Below are positions 9,295 to 20,970 of a stretch of 33,852 nt of DNA, piece after piece. Made by a program: the position numbers and the translations under genes. A model generated the notes under the pieces. The model had not been told where the DNA came from. It ran no database searches and saw only the letters and a program-made list of their open reading frames with translations. The stretch is from assembly GCA_051453625.1 (NCBI GenBank), contig JBOZIK010000001.1, positions 154,040,964 through 154,074,815 on the forward strand, given 5' to 3'. The stretch is from Welwitschia mirabilis (lineage: Eukaryota; Gnetophyta; Gnetopsida; Welwitschiales). Position 1 is the first letter of the stretch, and every line of letters starts with the position of its first letter.

Positions 9295-9573
9295 GTATGT
9301 CACACTCCCAAGGTTTTTCCCCAAGCACTTTTGTTTTTCCTTGGAAGATAGCATATTTCCATGTTAAGGGCAGAATTTCTAAGGCTAAGTATACACCGTG
9401 ATCCCATGTCTCAAAATGCATGAAAATCCTAATCGTGGACTTAGCTATTTAAGTAAGCTCTTTGTTGAATAATATAAAAAGAAATACATTTTTAACTTTT
9501 GGGAAATCTTGTGCCTCTCCATTTTTGGCATTCTTGTTTCCTAGTAATAGCTTGGGAGGAGATTCTTTGTTTT
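9295..9573 (+). repeat. Probable remainder of the 3' LTR with a TATA-like box
   Basis: This continues the 187-bp repeat up to a 10-N gap. A TATA-like AATATAAAAAG near 9469 could be the LTR promoter. 9505-9544 is the partner of the inverted fragment at 4964-5003, which supports this being repeated element sequence. The 3' boundary is lost in the gap. Confidence 0.4.
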
Positions 9574-9583
9574 NNNNNNNNNN

Positions 9584-11193
9584 ACAGGTAGATTTTATGA
9601 GGTTACCTTGTGGTATATTTGGCTAGTAAGAAATGGTCACATTTTTGCATCATAGGTTAAGGGATTAGGGGATATATTCATGTCCATAAACCACAAGATT
9701 TTCCATCTTTATAGTGCTATGATAAATGGGTAAACACCCCATTTAAAATCTAGTTGGTGGTGTGAAATACTAGAACAATGCTAATTTATGGAATATAATT
9801 AAACAAATTAAATGGACTTCACTATTAGAATTAAAAGGGGTTTCAAAATTTAATTCTAATAAGATGGTAGTGAGGAAGAAATTAGTCTTGAGTAGCCATG
9901 GAATTTTAGTTATAGCATAGTTGATAGCTCAGGCCACTAGGCTACAAAAGGAAGAAGAGATGGTGTTATCTGCATTCATAAGTCATGCCAATGCAAATAG
10001 ATTTTTTGAAACATGGGTGCCTAGAAACACAAAAGCACATACGAGAAATGTGGATTTACAAAAATCATAAAGTTAAATAATAGAATTATGGATAGGTTCA
10101 TCATTCAGGATGGTAATCACTCAAAAATTAAGGGATTACACTTCAATTTTTTGCTAGCCTTGAAAAAATGAGGAGAGTAAATGTTTTGCTTTTCTTAAGA
10201 AAAACCCAAACGAAAAATAGATAACAAGCACTGAGTTTTGATTTACAAGTTGAAAGAGTTTCTTAAACATGAGGCCATAGGAATAAGTGATCTAGAGTAG
10301 CACATAAAATAAGGAAATTATAACACAAAGAATAATGTAGGTAGAAGGGAAAATAAGATGTCTAGATAAAGTAAATAGAAGAGGCAAGATAATCCTAATA
10401 GAGAAAAACTAGAAATCCAGAAAGAAAAAACTAAATAAGTAGGGGATTCTTTTGAAATTTAGCATGACAAATGAGTAGAAGAAGTTTAGGATGATACATT
10501 AAAAGCTTCCAGCCATGAAGATCATGATTTAAAAGTAGAGAAATCCCTAGCAGAAACTAAGCCTTCAATGTAAAATAATAAGTAGATATAAAAAGTAAAA
10601 AGTGAAGAGACATAAAGGAATCAAGCTAACGACTTCTCGGGATACATAGGTCTTCCTTAACTAGACATCATATATAGAAAAAAATGAGTAATAGTCCTAG
10701 CCTCTACTGTAAAGAGGAAAATAAAGCCACTTCAAAGTATAAAGAGAAAGCAGAGTAGTCATAGCAGCAAAGAACCATTCAGGAACAAGACAAGGAAGAG
10801 ATAGAAATCACAAGAGTATCTGACTCTGAACTAGATATTTCCAAGCTAGAGGAATCAATTCAATAAGAAAAGGAAGAGGATCATGTGAAGAAAGAAGAAT
10901 ATGATGTAAGAGATTAATTTACTAAATGGAATGATTATTATGTCCTCTTGATAATTTTTGTATAGGCATCGACAAGTAATATTATTAGATCCCATAAGAA
11001 ATTAGGCTTACATTGGTATCTAAACAAAAATAGGCACCAAGTGCAAGAGGTGTTAGAGAAGATAGTAGAAATCAATAATGCAAAGGACATTCTTGTAGAT
11101 TTGGAGACTTAGATAACTTATCATGATAAGTTTTTTTATCGCCTGCTAAACATATATGCTAGAAAAAACTTTACTTTTCAGCTTATATATTAG
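9584..11193 (+). pseudogene. Second LINE ORF2 C-terminal remnant with decayed J-domain
   Basis: Right after a 10-N gap the sequence reads LWYIWLVRNGHIFAS (about 9608-9652), the 'W.IW..RN..IF' pattern found after zf-RVT in plant LINEs. The matching place in the first copy has HIRRNRNDLIFNNA. The frame (codon starts at 9629 and every third base) continues to about 10801 with no obvious shift. It contains DRFIIQDGNHSKIKGLHFNF (10091-10150), homologous to the block at 1848-1934 of the first copy. A long Lys/Glu/Gln-rich linker follows (about 10200-10900). After a one-base slip the frame reads an acidic stretch and a J-domain, ending at TAG 11191-11193. No A-tail was seen. RT and endonuclease are absent. 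Confidence 0.7.
10930..11130 (+). other. Decayed J-domain of the second LINE tail
   Basis: The frame reads NDYYVLL, then ASTSNIIRSHKKLGLHW, then YLNKNRHQ, and later EKIVEINNAKDILVD and ITYHD. This is the J-domain pattern: DYY-x-x-L, basic helix II ending KKL-x-L-x-W, the HPD loop, helix III/IV 'EINNAKDIL-x-D' and terminal Y-x-D. The loop now reads Tyr-Leu-Asn (TAT CTA AAC, 11017-11025). Each of the three codons is one C-to-T or G-to-A transition from a His-Pro-Asp codon, so the ancestor probably had HPD. It is clearly diverged from the J-domain at 2461-2650. Confidence 0.75.
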
Positions 11194-14100
11194 GTTTAAA
11201 ATCTGTTTTTAGTTCTTAGTTTTATTTAACAAAAACTTTTATAGTTTAGCATTATCATAGTGGTGATATGCTTAACACTTTTATTAGCTCTAGTAAGTTT
11301 TTTCAAGTTTATAACATAACAATGACCTTTTCTAGGGGTAAAAACTATTAAAATATCATTACACCTCTTCATAGTTTTCTATTATATTAAATGGTGATTT
11401 GCATGGATATGATAACATATATGACACTTAGTAAGGTGACATCTTAGTTCAATTTTCTTCTTTTTAATAAAGTTCTAAAAGTAACAATTAATAAGACTTA
11501 AATAGATAACTCTTTGCTAAGAATTAAAGTTTTAAAAGATATTTATAACTTAACTCATATTTAATATGTAGAAGATAATTTTATATTTTATGCATAGAAA
11601 ATAAAAAAATTTCAAAAATATTCAAGATATTTTGAAAACCTTTCTAAAAATTTTGGTCCAAGTATTAACCTTAAAAAAAGTGTAACTTATAATTTTAGCA
11701 TTAATTAAATATAGATTCATAAAATGTAAAGAATTCTAAATTATGCAGCAAATAGCTTATTTAAAAATATTTAGGTATTTTTCTTTTTATAGGAAAATTG
11801 GATATGTGATTATGGATCAATGTTCTTAATAATGTAGAAAAAATATTAACAAGATGGAAATTTGAATTTCTATTTGTAGTAGAAAAAGCTTATCTCATCC
11901 AATATTTTCTTCAATTCTGATCAATTTGTTTAATACCTTATATCTAAATTCCAGAGAAGTTATCAAGCACATGATAAAGCTAGAAATAATTTTTTTTGTA
12001 ACAAAGTAATAATGTTACGAAATGTATTCATTTGAAACTTGGAATTATTTGTGAAAATTATAGAATAAAGGTGATTTTGGCCAACACATACTTTAAAAGT
12101 TAAATATTTCTAATCTTAATCAAAGCAGTTTGTTAGTTATATGCATAGAATTAAAAATGGATGTAACTATTAAAGATCAAATATTCAGATCATTTTGAAA
12201 ATTTCTTTAACGGTCCACATATTATTGGAGGTTCTATAATTTGGAATGATATATAACAATTTAAGAAATTGATTAAATAATTATATGCATTTAAATACCC
12301 TTGACAATTCAAGATGGTAAGTCAAAGATAATTTCAAACATTTAGAATCTTATAATACTCTTTGAATTTATGATCTATGTAAGGAAATAACTAAATAGGA
12401 AAAAAATGGAAGGTATCCTAAAGTTATAGTTCTCTTTCTTTCCCCCTGCCCCTCTTTTTTTTCTTTTTTTAATATCTAGAATGATCCAATAAATTTGCTT
12501 TTCTAGAGAACATTCAAAAATGTAATTGGACAATTACAAATCACTGGTACTCTTGTAAAGATTAAGAAAAATCCTTTAGACACTATTTTCTTCATTATAC
12601 ATGGCAAGAAAAGTTTTTAATTTTACCTTTTTATTGATAAAGTAGCATATTGTTATTTTCAAATGATGTTAACTACTTACCTCAATAATGGCATTAATGT
12701 ACAAGCAAGCAAGAGGTAAATATGTTTTTCCCCTTATCATTTGCTTATTCATATATTATGGTAGCTTTGGAAAGAGCATAATTTAAGACTCTTTAGAGAA
12801 CAAAAAATTATATTTTATCTACTTTTAACTTGGTTAAAAATCAATTATATTTTAAAATGTTATTAATAAATTAAAGGAAAGTCTAAAAATTTAAAAATCA
12901 ATTATATTTTAAAATGTAACCTTATTATTTACATATTTCAATATTCTTGTCTCTTTATTCTTTTTTAGTCTTTTAGGGTAAAGGAGTTAGGTAGATAGAA
13001 CTTTATCATGCTAAAATGACCCCACACTTCTTTTTTCTCTAGCCCTCNNNNNNNNNNNNNNTCAAGGATGGATTGTTCTACTTTCTAAAAACCTTCATTC
13101 AACAAATAGTTTTCTTGATAAACAAGGGAAGAAATTAGAAGTAAGTCTATTTTGCATCTAATACAACTCATATTTTGAAAATCTAATACTCATTAGTAGT
13201 AACGCATTGGCTACCATAAAACCAAATTCCATTTACAAAAAAAGGCTTCTAAATATTAGAAAAATTTTACTAGATAGGCATTGCTAATCATCATCATTTT
13301 TTTATCACATAGGAGGGTATTGTATCATATCCAATGAGGGAACTATATACAAATTTATATTTTCATATAATATAAATCTTTTAACAAAGAATTATCACTA
13401 TGTTATTAATGAAATTGCAAAATAAAAATGTATCAAATCATGTAGAATAAAATAATAAAATAAGGCTAAGAACATCTAAAATCTACATGAAATGATGTGG
13501 TATCTCCATCTAACAAAAAATATATTAAAATGTATGCTCAAAAAATTAGAAGGTCATAATCAAGATGCTACTTCATGTATGATTTAAAAAAATTACTTGT
13601 TTTTTAATTTTTACTTTAAAAAATGTTGCAAAGAATACAAAGTAATTGATTATTAATATTTCACATAAATTTATTTTTTAATTCTTATGAATCATAAATC
13701 TAGTTAATTATTTGTACATAATACTTATGTTTTCACTTAAATATTTTGTTGTGAAGAAATATTATTACATGTTAAGTGACAAAAAAACGTGATCCTAAGA
13801 TACTATAAGCTACAAAGTTATACTTTTTGTGTGAGTAAATACTAAAAGATCTAGAACTATTTAAGTTAAAAATATAAGGACTAGTAAAAAGAAGAGTTAA
13901 TAGTATAATTTAAAAAAATTGTTTTATATATTAATAAAATTATAAAAATATTAATGTTAAATTATTAGATCATTTTTCATAAATCATTGACCATGAATTA
14001 ACTAATAACAGAACATAATAAATAATAAAATTTATGGTAAATATTAACATGTTAGAATAATACTGATAATTGTGCAAAATTTTGAAATGCATAAAATCAT

Positions 14101-17100
14101 TATAAAAATGACTTCTAAATACATAGCAAAGAACATTGCATAAATTATTAGTTCAAAATAATATTTCAAAACACATTAATTTAAGAAATTTGATTAATAA
14201 TTTCTAATTGAAATTTATTCCAATCTTATGTTGTTGATTCCCAACTTTTAATATCAAAATGGACTTTAAGACGTCCAAATCTTATGTAATAGTAGGAGAT
14301 GTTCAGGTATTATAAGTCTTTAGCTCCTCTATGAAATTGAAAAATATCATGGTTAATTTTACATTTCTATTTATAATTGTAAGATCATCATTCTTTGTAA
14401 CTATTTTATTTTAAAATACATCAAATTTGTTATTGAACATGAGCAATATATCCTAGTTACCATCAAAAGTTACAAAAACTTTTACACCTAATAATGATAA
14501 GATTATTTATAGATGATAAATCAAAGTACGATAATATCAATAATGTCCTATTATGAAAACATGTCAACATTGATAACATCAAAAACATTAGTTATCTCAC
14601 ACATAGGCTTGAACACCCTGATATTTTTTAGAAAATGATGAATTAAAATGGAAAATAAACATGTTTCTTGCCTTTTTCCCCCTTCCCTAATCATATGGTT
14701 TCATCCATTGAATGATGACTTGAGAAAACTTAATTTTTACCTTTTGAGAAATGGCATCAGAAATATATGTACGCATTTGGTGAAGATAATTATAATGTAA
14801 TGTGGAGTGGATACTTAAAGTAATAACTATGAAAAGAATTCTTATGGTTGAAGGAAGGTATATGTATGTTAATCGCATTTCAACAATAACAGTATTATCC
14901 TATCCAAGTTTATGTAGTATCTCTTTGAATATGATTGTTTTTATTCCATGCATTAATACATGCATGTAGCTCCTTACACTTGGAAAATGATAACTGAACT
15001 ATTGAAAATAAAACACAAATGAAATTCCACCATCAACTCATATATTTCAAACATGTTATTAAGTACCTCTTAAAGGCATATTACATAACTATGTAAGACT
15101 ATCCTTAAACTAATTAAGCATTCTTCACAAAAAATTGTAGCAAGTAAGTTCATTAATATGGGAGGAGGATATTCCCAATGATCCTCATGAAATTCTTTTC
15201 TATATTTTTCTTTAAAAATTTGTTCACCTTGAAATCATAATACTAGGATGAACAAGGTTTATGAATCATCTAAACCTCCAATTTGTGATGTTATACTATC
15301 AATAGATTCCACATCGAAAGTAACAAGTCTCGATACTAGTGAATACACAATAATAAAGGTAGTTCTCGAACTAGAATTCCATTACTACATGTCTTCCTCT
15401 AGATAGTGCATTCAAACTTTAATTGATATATTGTCGTTTTGTGAAAGATAAACCCACAGATATGTTATACGAGAACATGACTATGTGTCTTCAAGCTACG
15501 AATTCATGCAAGATGGGTTATCTTCACAAAAAGATTCATTGAATAGATATTCAAGAACCTAAGACGATTTTAGATTTATTATTATGATTTAATACTATAG
15601 TAGTAGATCTAGAAGTATGAGGTTAGTGTTTTAGACAATGAATTCTTGTTAATCTTATCAAGTAACTTATGAGAAAGCTAGGATCATGTAATGACAATAA
15701 TCAGTGCAAAAACCTTTTGTAGCCATTGACTAAGATGAAATTATTAATGCCCTTAATATGATAAGGCTAATAAATTGTATATAAGTGAAGCTTATGAAAA
15801 GCCAAAGAAGCGACAACTAGTTTTCTAGAAATGCAATAATCATTGACATGTAAAAACAGACTACCATTACTTCTGCATGATGATGTTCCTCTAAGAAGGC
15901 CACTTTAAGATAAGTTAATGTTGTTGTTGTGAAGGATGCTTCTCTTTGATGCTTTCAAGCCTACTCATCATTTATTCTTCTTGCATTTGACATTTTGGTA
16001 ATTGTACAACATTTGTTCTTTGGTTTGTTTTAGTTTTCTAACTAGGTGTAAGGCTTTATATTGATGTAGAACTTCATGGAAAATACTTACATAAAACTTC
16101 TTTTTAATAGCATTAAAAGCTTCAATTAGTTAGAACTGGTGCCTAGCTCTTTTCTATCATAATGCAGTCTATGTTTGATAGTTTGAGTAAGGATGCTTTA
16201 GTGTTACTGATGGTTTTTTTAATGGGAGGTACCATGATAGTGAGATGTTAGACAAGGCTAGAGATCAAATTAGTATTCTAGTTGCTTTGGATGGATGGAG
16301 AAGATAGATTTGTGTTCAAATGGAAGATTGTTAGGGTTTGAAGTCCAATTTTGTATTTTACCTCTTGTGGTATGTTGTAAGGTTATCCCTTATAGTTCAT
16401 TTAAATATTAGAATTAACAATATAAAAGTAAGACCTACAAATAAATGAAGGAACTAAACATGTAATAAATGAAGGGTGAGATTTAAGGTTTTAATTTTGG
16501 CTCAAGTTAAAAGTATAATCCTATTTAAAGGGCTTGGGTCATTGCATATTGTATAGTAGCAAGTTGATTTGCATTGAAAATAATATAGCTCTTTCTTCTC
16601 AAGTGGATGTTTCCCTATGCCTTTGTGGATTTTCTTGTCTTTCTCATTTTTCTTCTTTTTCATGCTTTGTAATTCTTTTTGTTGCCATTATGTGTAAACT
16701 TTGGTTTTTTTTTTCTTTTTTCCTTCCTGACACTAAGATGTTCAGGGCATGGAAAATCTAAAGAATATTTAGAAATTTCTTTAACAATCAAAGTAAATGG
16801 TTTTTATAAATCACCAAATGAATGGAAGTTTATAAAAATTAATCTAATTAGTAAAGATGTTTCATATGTCTCCATATTTTAAAAGTTGATAATGTTATAG
16901 GTTCTTTATTACAATTGGGTAGGCTTTGCTCACTAAAATATCTCTCCAATAATTTTTTGAGATCAAATGTAAACTTGAAAGAAGGAAAAAAACATTTCAA
17001 GTAATTGAAAGGGAAAATTGATAAAATACTATAAATAAGTACTTTTAGATCATTAAGATATATGTTAATATTCTAGGAAAGAGATTCCTAATTTTAAAGG

Positions 17101-17950
17101 TACTTACTAGAGAGTACAGAAAGATGCATTTGAATGTAAAATGATAAAAGTTTCCACCTCTTTTTAAATAAGTCAACAACCACTACACATGTCTTCAATG
17201 GTAATCCTTGAAGGATGAGTATCTCTGTGCGCTAATCATTTTTATGAAATGACTATGTATTCCAAATCACATCTCTTGATTACTCTGATTATCATGTCTA
17301 CAGGATGAGAGTTTATTAACTTATAGAAGGAGATCACTAAACTATTGTCCACTACTACCAAAATGATTTCAAGCAACTATCTCAACTTAATATACCATCA
17401 ACTCTTCATGCGTTATTGACTAAATGATTTGCATTACTGATCTTAGTTGCAAAAAGCTTGTGATCATCAAAAAGAAGGTTCATGATGATATATACTTGGG
17501 GGATCGTCAATGTGTGAGTACATATAATGATGTTATTGTATGTCGTTTCCATGGTTTGCTTTACATGAGACACTACTTTTTAAGAAAATAAAGATCAGGA
17601 GGGATAGCCTTCATAACAACCTCTAACAATCCAACATGTTCCTAAGAAAACATAATATGGTCACATGAATGGTTAGTTAAGGGAACACTTGGTCTTTAAA
17701 TGACCAAAGGGATTGGCCTTGCAACACCCTCTTAAATGTCACAAAATAAGCTTTAAATTGAACAACAAAGTAAAACTCATATATGTAATTATAAATGTTG
17801 GAGCTACGTCACCTAAGACAATGGTAGTTGAAAGCTATCCAATGATCATACTGTGTTGAACAACCCCCACCATCCAATTTTAATTATTCGATTCATATTA
17901 AATACGTCTCTAAGGTGAGAACATCGTAAACCTTCAGTAAGACCATCAAA
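11194..17950. other. Long AT-rich intergenic region, no gene recognised
   Basis: About 6.7 kb without a supportable gene. The open frames here (minus 14687-14878, plus 16534-16882) are short, low in complexity and not recognisable. A 14-N gap lies at 13048-13061. Homopolymer and AT runs are common. I could not assign any transposon family, although much of it is probably very old repeat DNA. Confidence 0.5.
12834..12917. repeat. 27-bp direct repeat, two copies 57 bases apart
   Basis: 12834-12860 and 12891-12917 are identical (TTAAAAATCAATTATATTTT followed by AAAATGT). The spacing suggests a small local duplication. Confidence 0.8.
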
Positions 17951-18223
17951 ACCATCTTATGAAATGGAAACGAAACGACAGCGTTTCTTCTTCTTTTGAA
18001 TTTTTTTAATGAAGAATTTCGGAGTTCCATATCTGTATCTCTTACTAGCTCAAGGCTTGGCTTTAATGCCGTTAAACAACTCTTCCTCCCACCTTCCTCT
18101 TTTTTATTGAAACCGCTTTATTTTGCGGTCTTTAAAGAGCTGCGCCATTCGGCTTAGTAGTTGCTTACGCTTCTTCTTGCTGATTTTCATTTTCTTCTTT
18201 TTCGGCGTCGTCTGCTTTCGAAG
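17951..18223 (+). promoter_or_regulatory. Likely promoter-proximal and 5' untranslated region of the ECR gene
   Basis: The base composition changes here. CG dinucleotides and pyrimidine-rich TTCTTC runs appear just upstream of the ECR start, as expected for a 5' untranslated leader of a housekeeping plant gene. No TATA box or transcription start can be fixed from the sequence. A short upstream ATG near 17962 opens a frame that closes quickly. Confidence 0.4.
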
Positions 18224-19954
18224 ATGAAGATTTCCGTGATATCCAGAAGTAAAAAGGAAGTTATCAAGGGCGGAATCGAACTTCCTCCTAATGTAATAAA
18301 GGATTTGCACAAGAAGTTTCTGTTGTTGAAGTTATTTTCTGTTTTTGTTCTTTTTAATTCAGCGAAAGATCTCCTAGATGTCTGTCTAGCTTTTTGAGAG
18401 AAACGGTATATTTCATCTAGAAGTAGGCATAGATTCCAGGAAAGCTGAGTTTTAAAGGATCTAGGGCTTATGCCGGAATGATTCTAATGCCGTTACAGCC
18501 ATAAATATTTTCTTTTTTCTTGTTGAGAACGATGATAGTAATTCGGTGTGGCGTTATTGCAGGCAACAGTCGACGATCTGAAAGATGCGATTCATAAACG
18601 AAGTGAGTCAATTTTTTACAATTTATATCTACTTATTTGAACTGTTTATGCTTGATTTAGACTTGCATACCTATGCAAATGCTTGTGATTTTAGGCATAT
18701 GAGACTTTCAGATTCGGACGAACAGTTTCCTGTGAGTCGTAAACATTCTTTTTGTACGTTTTAAACGAAGACTAAATCATCTATTTGAATTATGCAGTCA
18801 AATTGCCTGGCTTTTTATCTACAGTTGAACTGTGTTAGATCAATTGAATAATGATAGTTGTGCTTTTGAAAGATTTTGAAATTGTTAACTGGAAAACGGA
18901 ACCAGACCACGTTGCAGAGTCGGTGATAGGGGACAATGCTTTACGCACTCTACACAATTTTATTCAATTTAAGAATGCATTCTTATGTATCTGATTATGA
19001 TACCTCGTTTAATAATTGGTATGTTATTCCAGATAAAAAGTACTATCCTTCAAGGCAGAGGCTTACTCTTCCCCTGCAACCTGGAAAAGGAAAACCGGCT
19101 GTCCTCGAACCAGGCAAGGCCCTGAAAGATTACTTTGAAAAAGATGAGAATCTCGTAGTTGTTTTCAAAGACTTAGGTCCACAGGTGGCCTACAGCACTC
19201 TTTTCTTTTGGGAATATGTAGGACCTCTTATCATCTATCCAATCTTTTACTACTTCCCTGTTTACAAGTACTTTGGATATTCTATTAAGAATGAAAAGCA
19301 CCCTGTTCAGACCTATGCAATGTATTATTGGTGTTTTCACTATCTTAAACGTATTTTAGAAACCTTCTTTGTTCATCGCTTCAGCCATGCCACTTCGCCG
19401 CTGTCAAATGTGTTCAGAAACTGTTTTTACTATTGGACTTTCGGTGCATTCATTGCATATTTTGTTAACCATCCTCTCTACACTCCTGTGGGTGATACAC
19501 AAATCAAAATTGGCTTTGCGTTGGGAATTGTATGCCAACTTGCAAATTTCTACTGCCATATTCTGTTGAGAAATCTGAGAGGGGCTGGAGGCAAAGGGGG
19601 ATACCAAATTCCTTCAGGGTTCTTGTTCAATGTAGTCACATGTGCTAATTATACAACTGAGATTTATCAATGGTTGGGGTTCAATATTGCAACACAGACA
19701 GTGGCTGGTTACACTTTTCTGGCAGCAGCAACATTTATCATGTCAAATTGGGCCCGTGCAAAACATCGGCGCCTCAGACGGGTGACCTACAGCTACAATA
19801 ATTGATTTATCTTTGATATCTTCTTGTATATTACGTACTATTTTATTGAATTCTGTAGCAGATATTGATTTCTATCGTGTTGCAGTTGTTTGATGGACAA
19901 AATGGAAGGCCTAAATATCCAAGGCGGTGGGTGATCCTTCCACCATTCCTCTGA
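18224..19954 (+). CDS. ECR: Very-long-chain enoyl-CoA reductase (ECR/CER10, TSC13 family), four exons, complete
   Basis: ECR catalyses the NADPH-dependent last step of fatty-acid elongation in the ER, reducing trans-2-enoyl-CoA for wax, sphingolipid and seed-oil chains. Exons: 18224-18292, 18563-18602, 19033-19781 and 19886-19954, all with GT-AG introns. The spliced frame encodes 308 residues, against about 310 in Arabidopsis ECR. The N-terminus [13 protein letters not shown] is the ubiquitin-like part (1 to about 75). Membrane segments follow, then the steroid-5-alpha-reductase-type domain with [20 protein letters not shown] (Lys142) and [11 protein letters not shown] (Tyr243), matching the Lys/Tyr pair known to be essential in yeast Tsc13 and mammalian TER. 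The C-terminus [12 protein letters not shown] is typical of plants. ATG 18224 was chosen by homology. The in-frame ATG at 18936 lies in intron 2, and read-through at 19782 gives a false end. The gene looks intact. Confidence 0.95.
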
Positions 19955-20321
19955 AAATACGAAGTGGATATTTCGTAGGATCAAACAAATTACTATGTAC
20001 GGTGAATCCCATTTCCCCTTTTTAAATTGTTCTCAACAGCAATTAATAGGCTGTAAAAATATGGGTTTCCTCAACTCTTTCTCAACGGACCCTATTGCTA
20101 CATGAGTACCTTATTTCAGATAATTTTACTACTCACATTTACATCTTCTGTGTCATTCTATTCTTCATATGTCGTCTCATGGTGTTGTGTTTTATTTTCA
20201 GGCGTAACATTTCTTGCATAGGGGCAAAAGACAAACATGATCACTGGATGTAGTGTATTTAGGCTCTTTAAAGATGGCTATAAGATGCTGTAAAGCCCAA
20301 GGCCATTGTTCATCAAATTAT
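19955..20321 (+). other. ECR 3' untranslated and downstream region
   Basis: Non-coding sequence following the ECR stop. No certain polyadenylation signal could be singled out. AATAGGCTGTAAAAATATG (about 20044-20062) is AT-rich but not canonical. Confidence 0.4.
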
Positions 20322-20355
20322 CTTTTGGTTTAGCAAAGCTTTTGGTTTAGCAAAG
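20322..20355. repeat. 17-bp perfect tandem duplication
   Basis: CTTTTGGTTTAGCAAAG occurs at 20322-20338 and again at 20339-20355 without a spacer, shortly downstream of ECR. It looks like a recent replication slippage event. Confidence 0.85.
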
Positions 20356-20573
20356 CTTTTTATTAAACAAACTTCCCTTCAGAATGAGTTTTGTTAATGC
20401 GTCTATTGGATGTTATTATTGTAAACTTCATTTTAACAAAATATGCTTATTCTCCATTACGTCATATATAACATGACATCACGTATTAGTGTTGTTGATC
20501 CTAATATGGTACCTTTCATTCTTAATCACATGTAAACACTCAAGTATTGCACCACTCTAGAAACTTCTAATTT

Positions 20574-20970
20574 TAAACGTTTTGGTGTTTAATTAAAACG
20601 AATAATCTCTTTGCTAGCATGTCTGACTAATATTCATTAAGCTTCTGTATGTGATTAAGGACATCATGACAACTACTTGCTTAACTTGTCAAGGAGCAAA
20701 CATATTCTATAATTGGTTTTATTCATGGTTATACGCGGTGAGTTTCAAAGTCGGATTTTAAACATTTAGTGTTTATTTTAATTTTAAAAACAATAATCTC
20801 TTTGCCAGCATATTTGGCTAATATTCATTGAACTTTTGTATGTGAATAAGGACATCATACATTATACTTTTGAAGAACAATTACTTGCTTAACTTGTCAA
20901 GAAGCATACATATTTTACGAGTGGTTTTATTCATGGTTATAAGCAATGAGTTTCAAAGTCTTGGGTTAAA
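20574..20970. repeat. Imperfect tandem duplication of a segment of about 190 bp
   Basis: The first unit is about 20574-20762 and the second about 20763-20970. Both contain, in order, AATAATCTCTTTGC, GGCTAATATTCATT or a close variant, AAGGACATCAT, TACTTGCTTAACTTGTCAAG, GGTTTTATTCATGGTTATA and GAGTTTCAAAGTC. The second unit has about 20 extra bases. The units have diverged, so the duplication is not recent. No coding frame is conserved. Confidence 0.8.

Larger units (their letters stand above)
3344..9573 (+). mobile_element. Degenerate copia-like LTR retrotransposon with nested insertions
   Basis: The element is defined by the paired terminal-repeat segments at 3344 and 9108 and the gag-pol relics between them, all in + orientation. 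The LTR-start to LTR-start distance (5764 bases) is in the usual copia range, but pol is short and the gag leader is long. Both a deletion or gap in pol and insertions in the leader (SINE-like copies, inverted LTR fragment) are therefore likely. Exact termini, primer-binding site and target duplication were not identified. Confidence 0.55.

Noticed and set aside
16534-16882. Overlapping plus-strand open frames with Phe/Ser/Cys-rich peptides
   Set aside because: Caused by TTC/TTT-rich DNA; no conserved motif or splice context.
18104-18310. Minus-strand open frame opposite ECR exon 1
   Set aside because: Shadow of the ECR leader and first exon; Lys/Arg-rich by complement of TTC/TTT runs.
19369-19607. 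Open frames on both strands inside ECR exon 3
   Set aside because: Alternate-frame shadows of a well-conserved coding exon.
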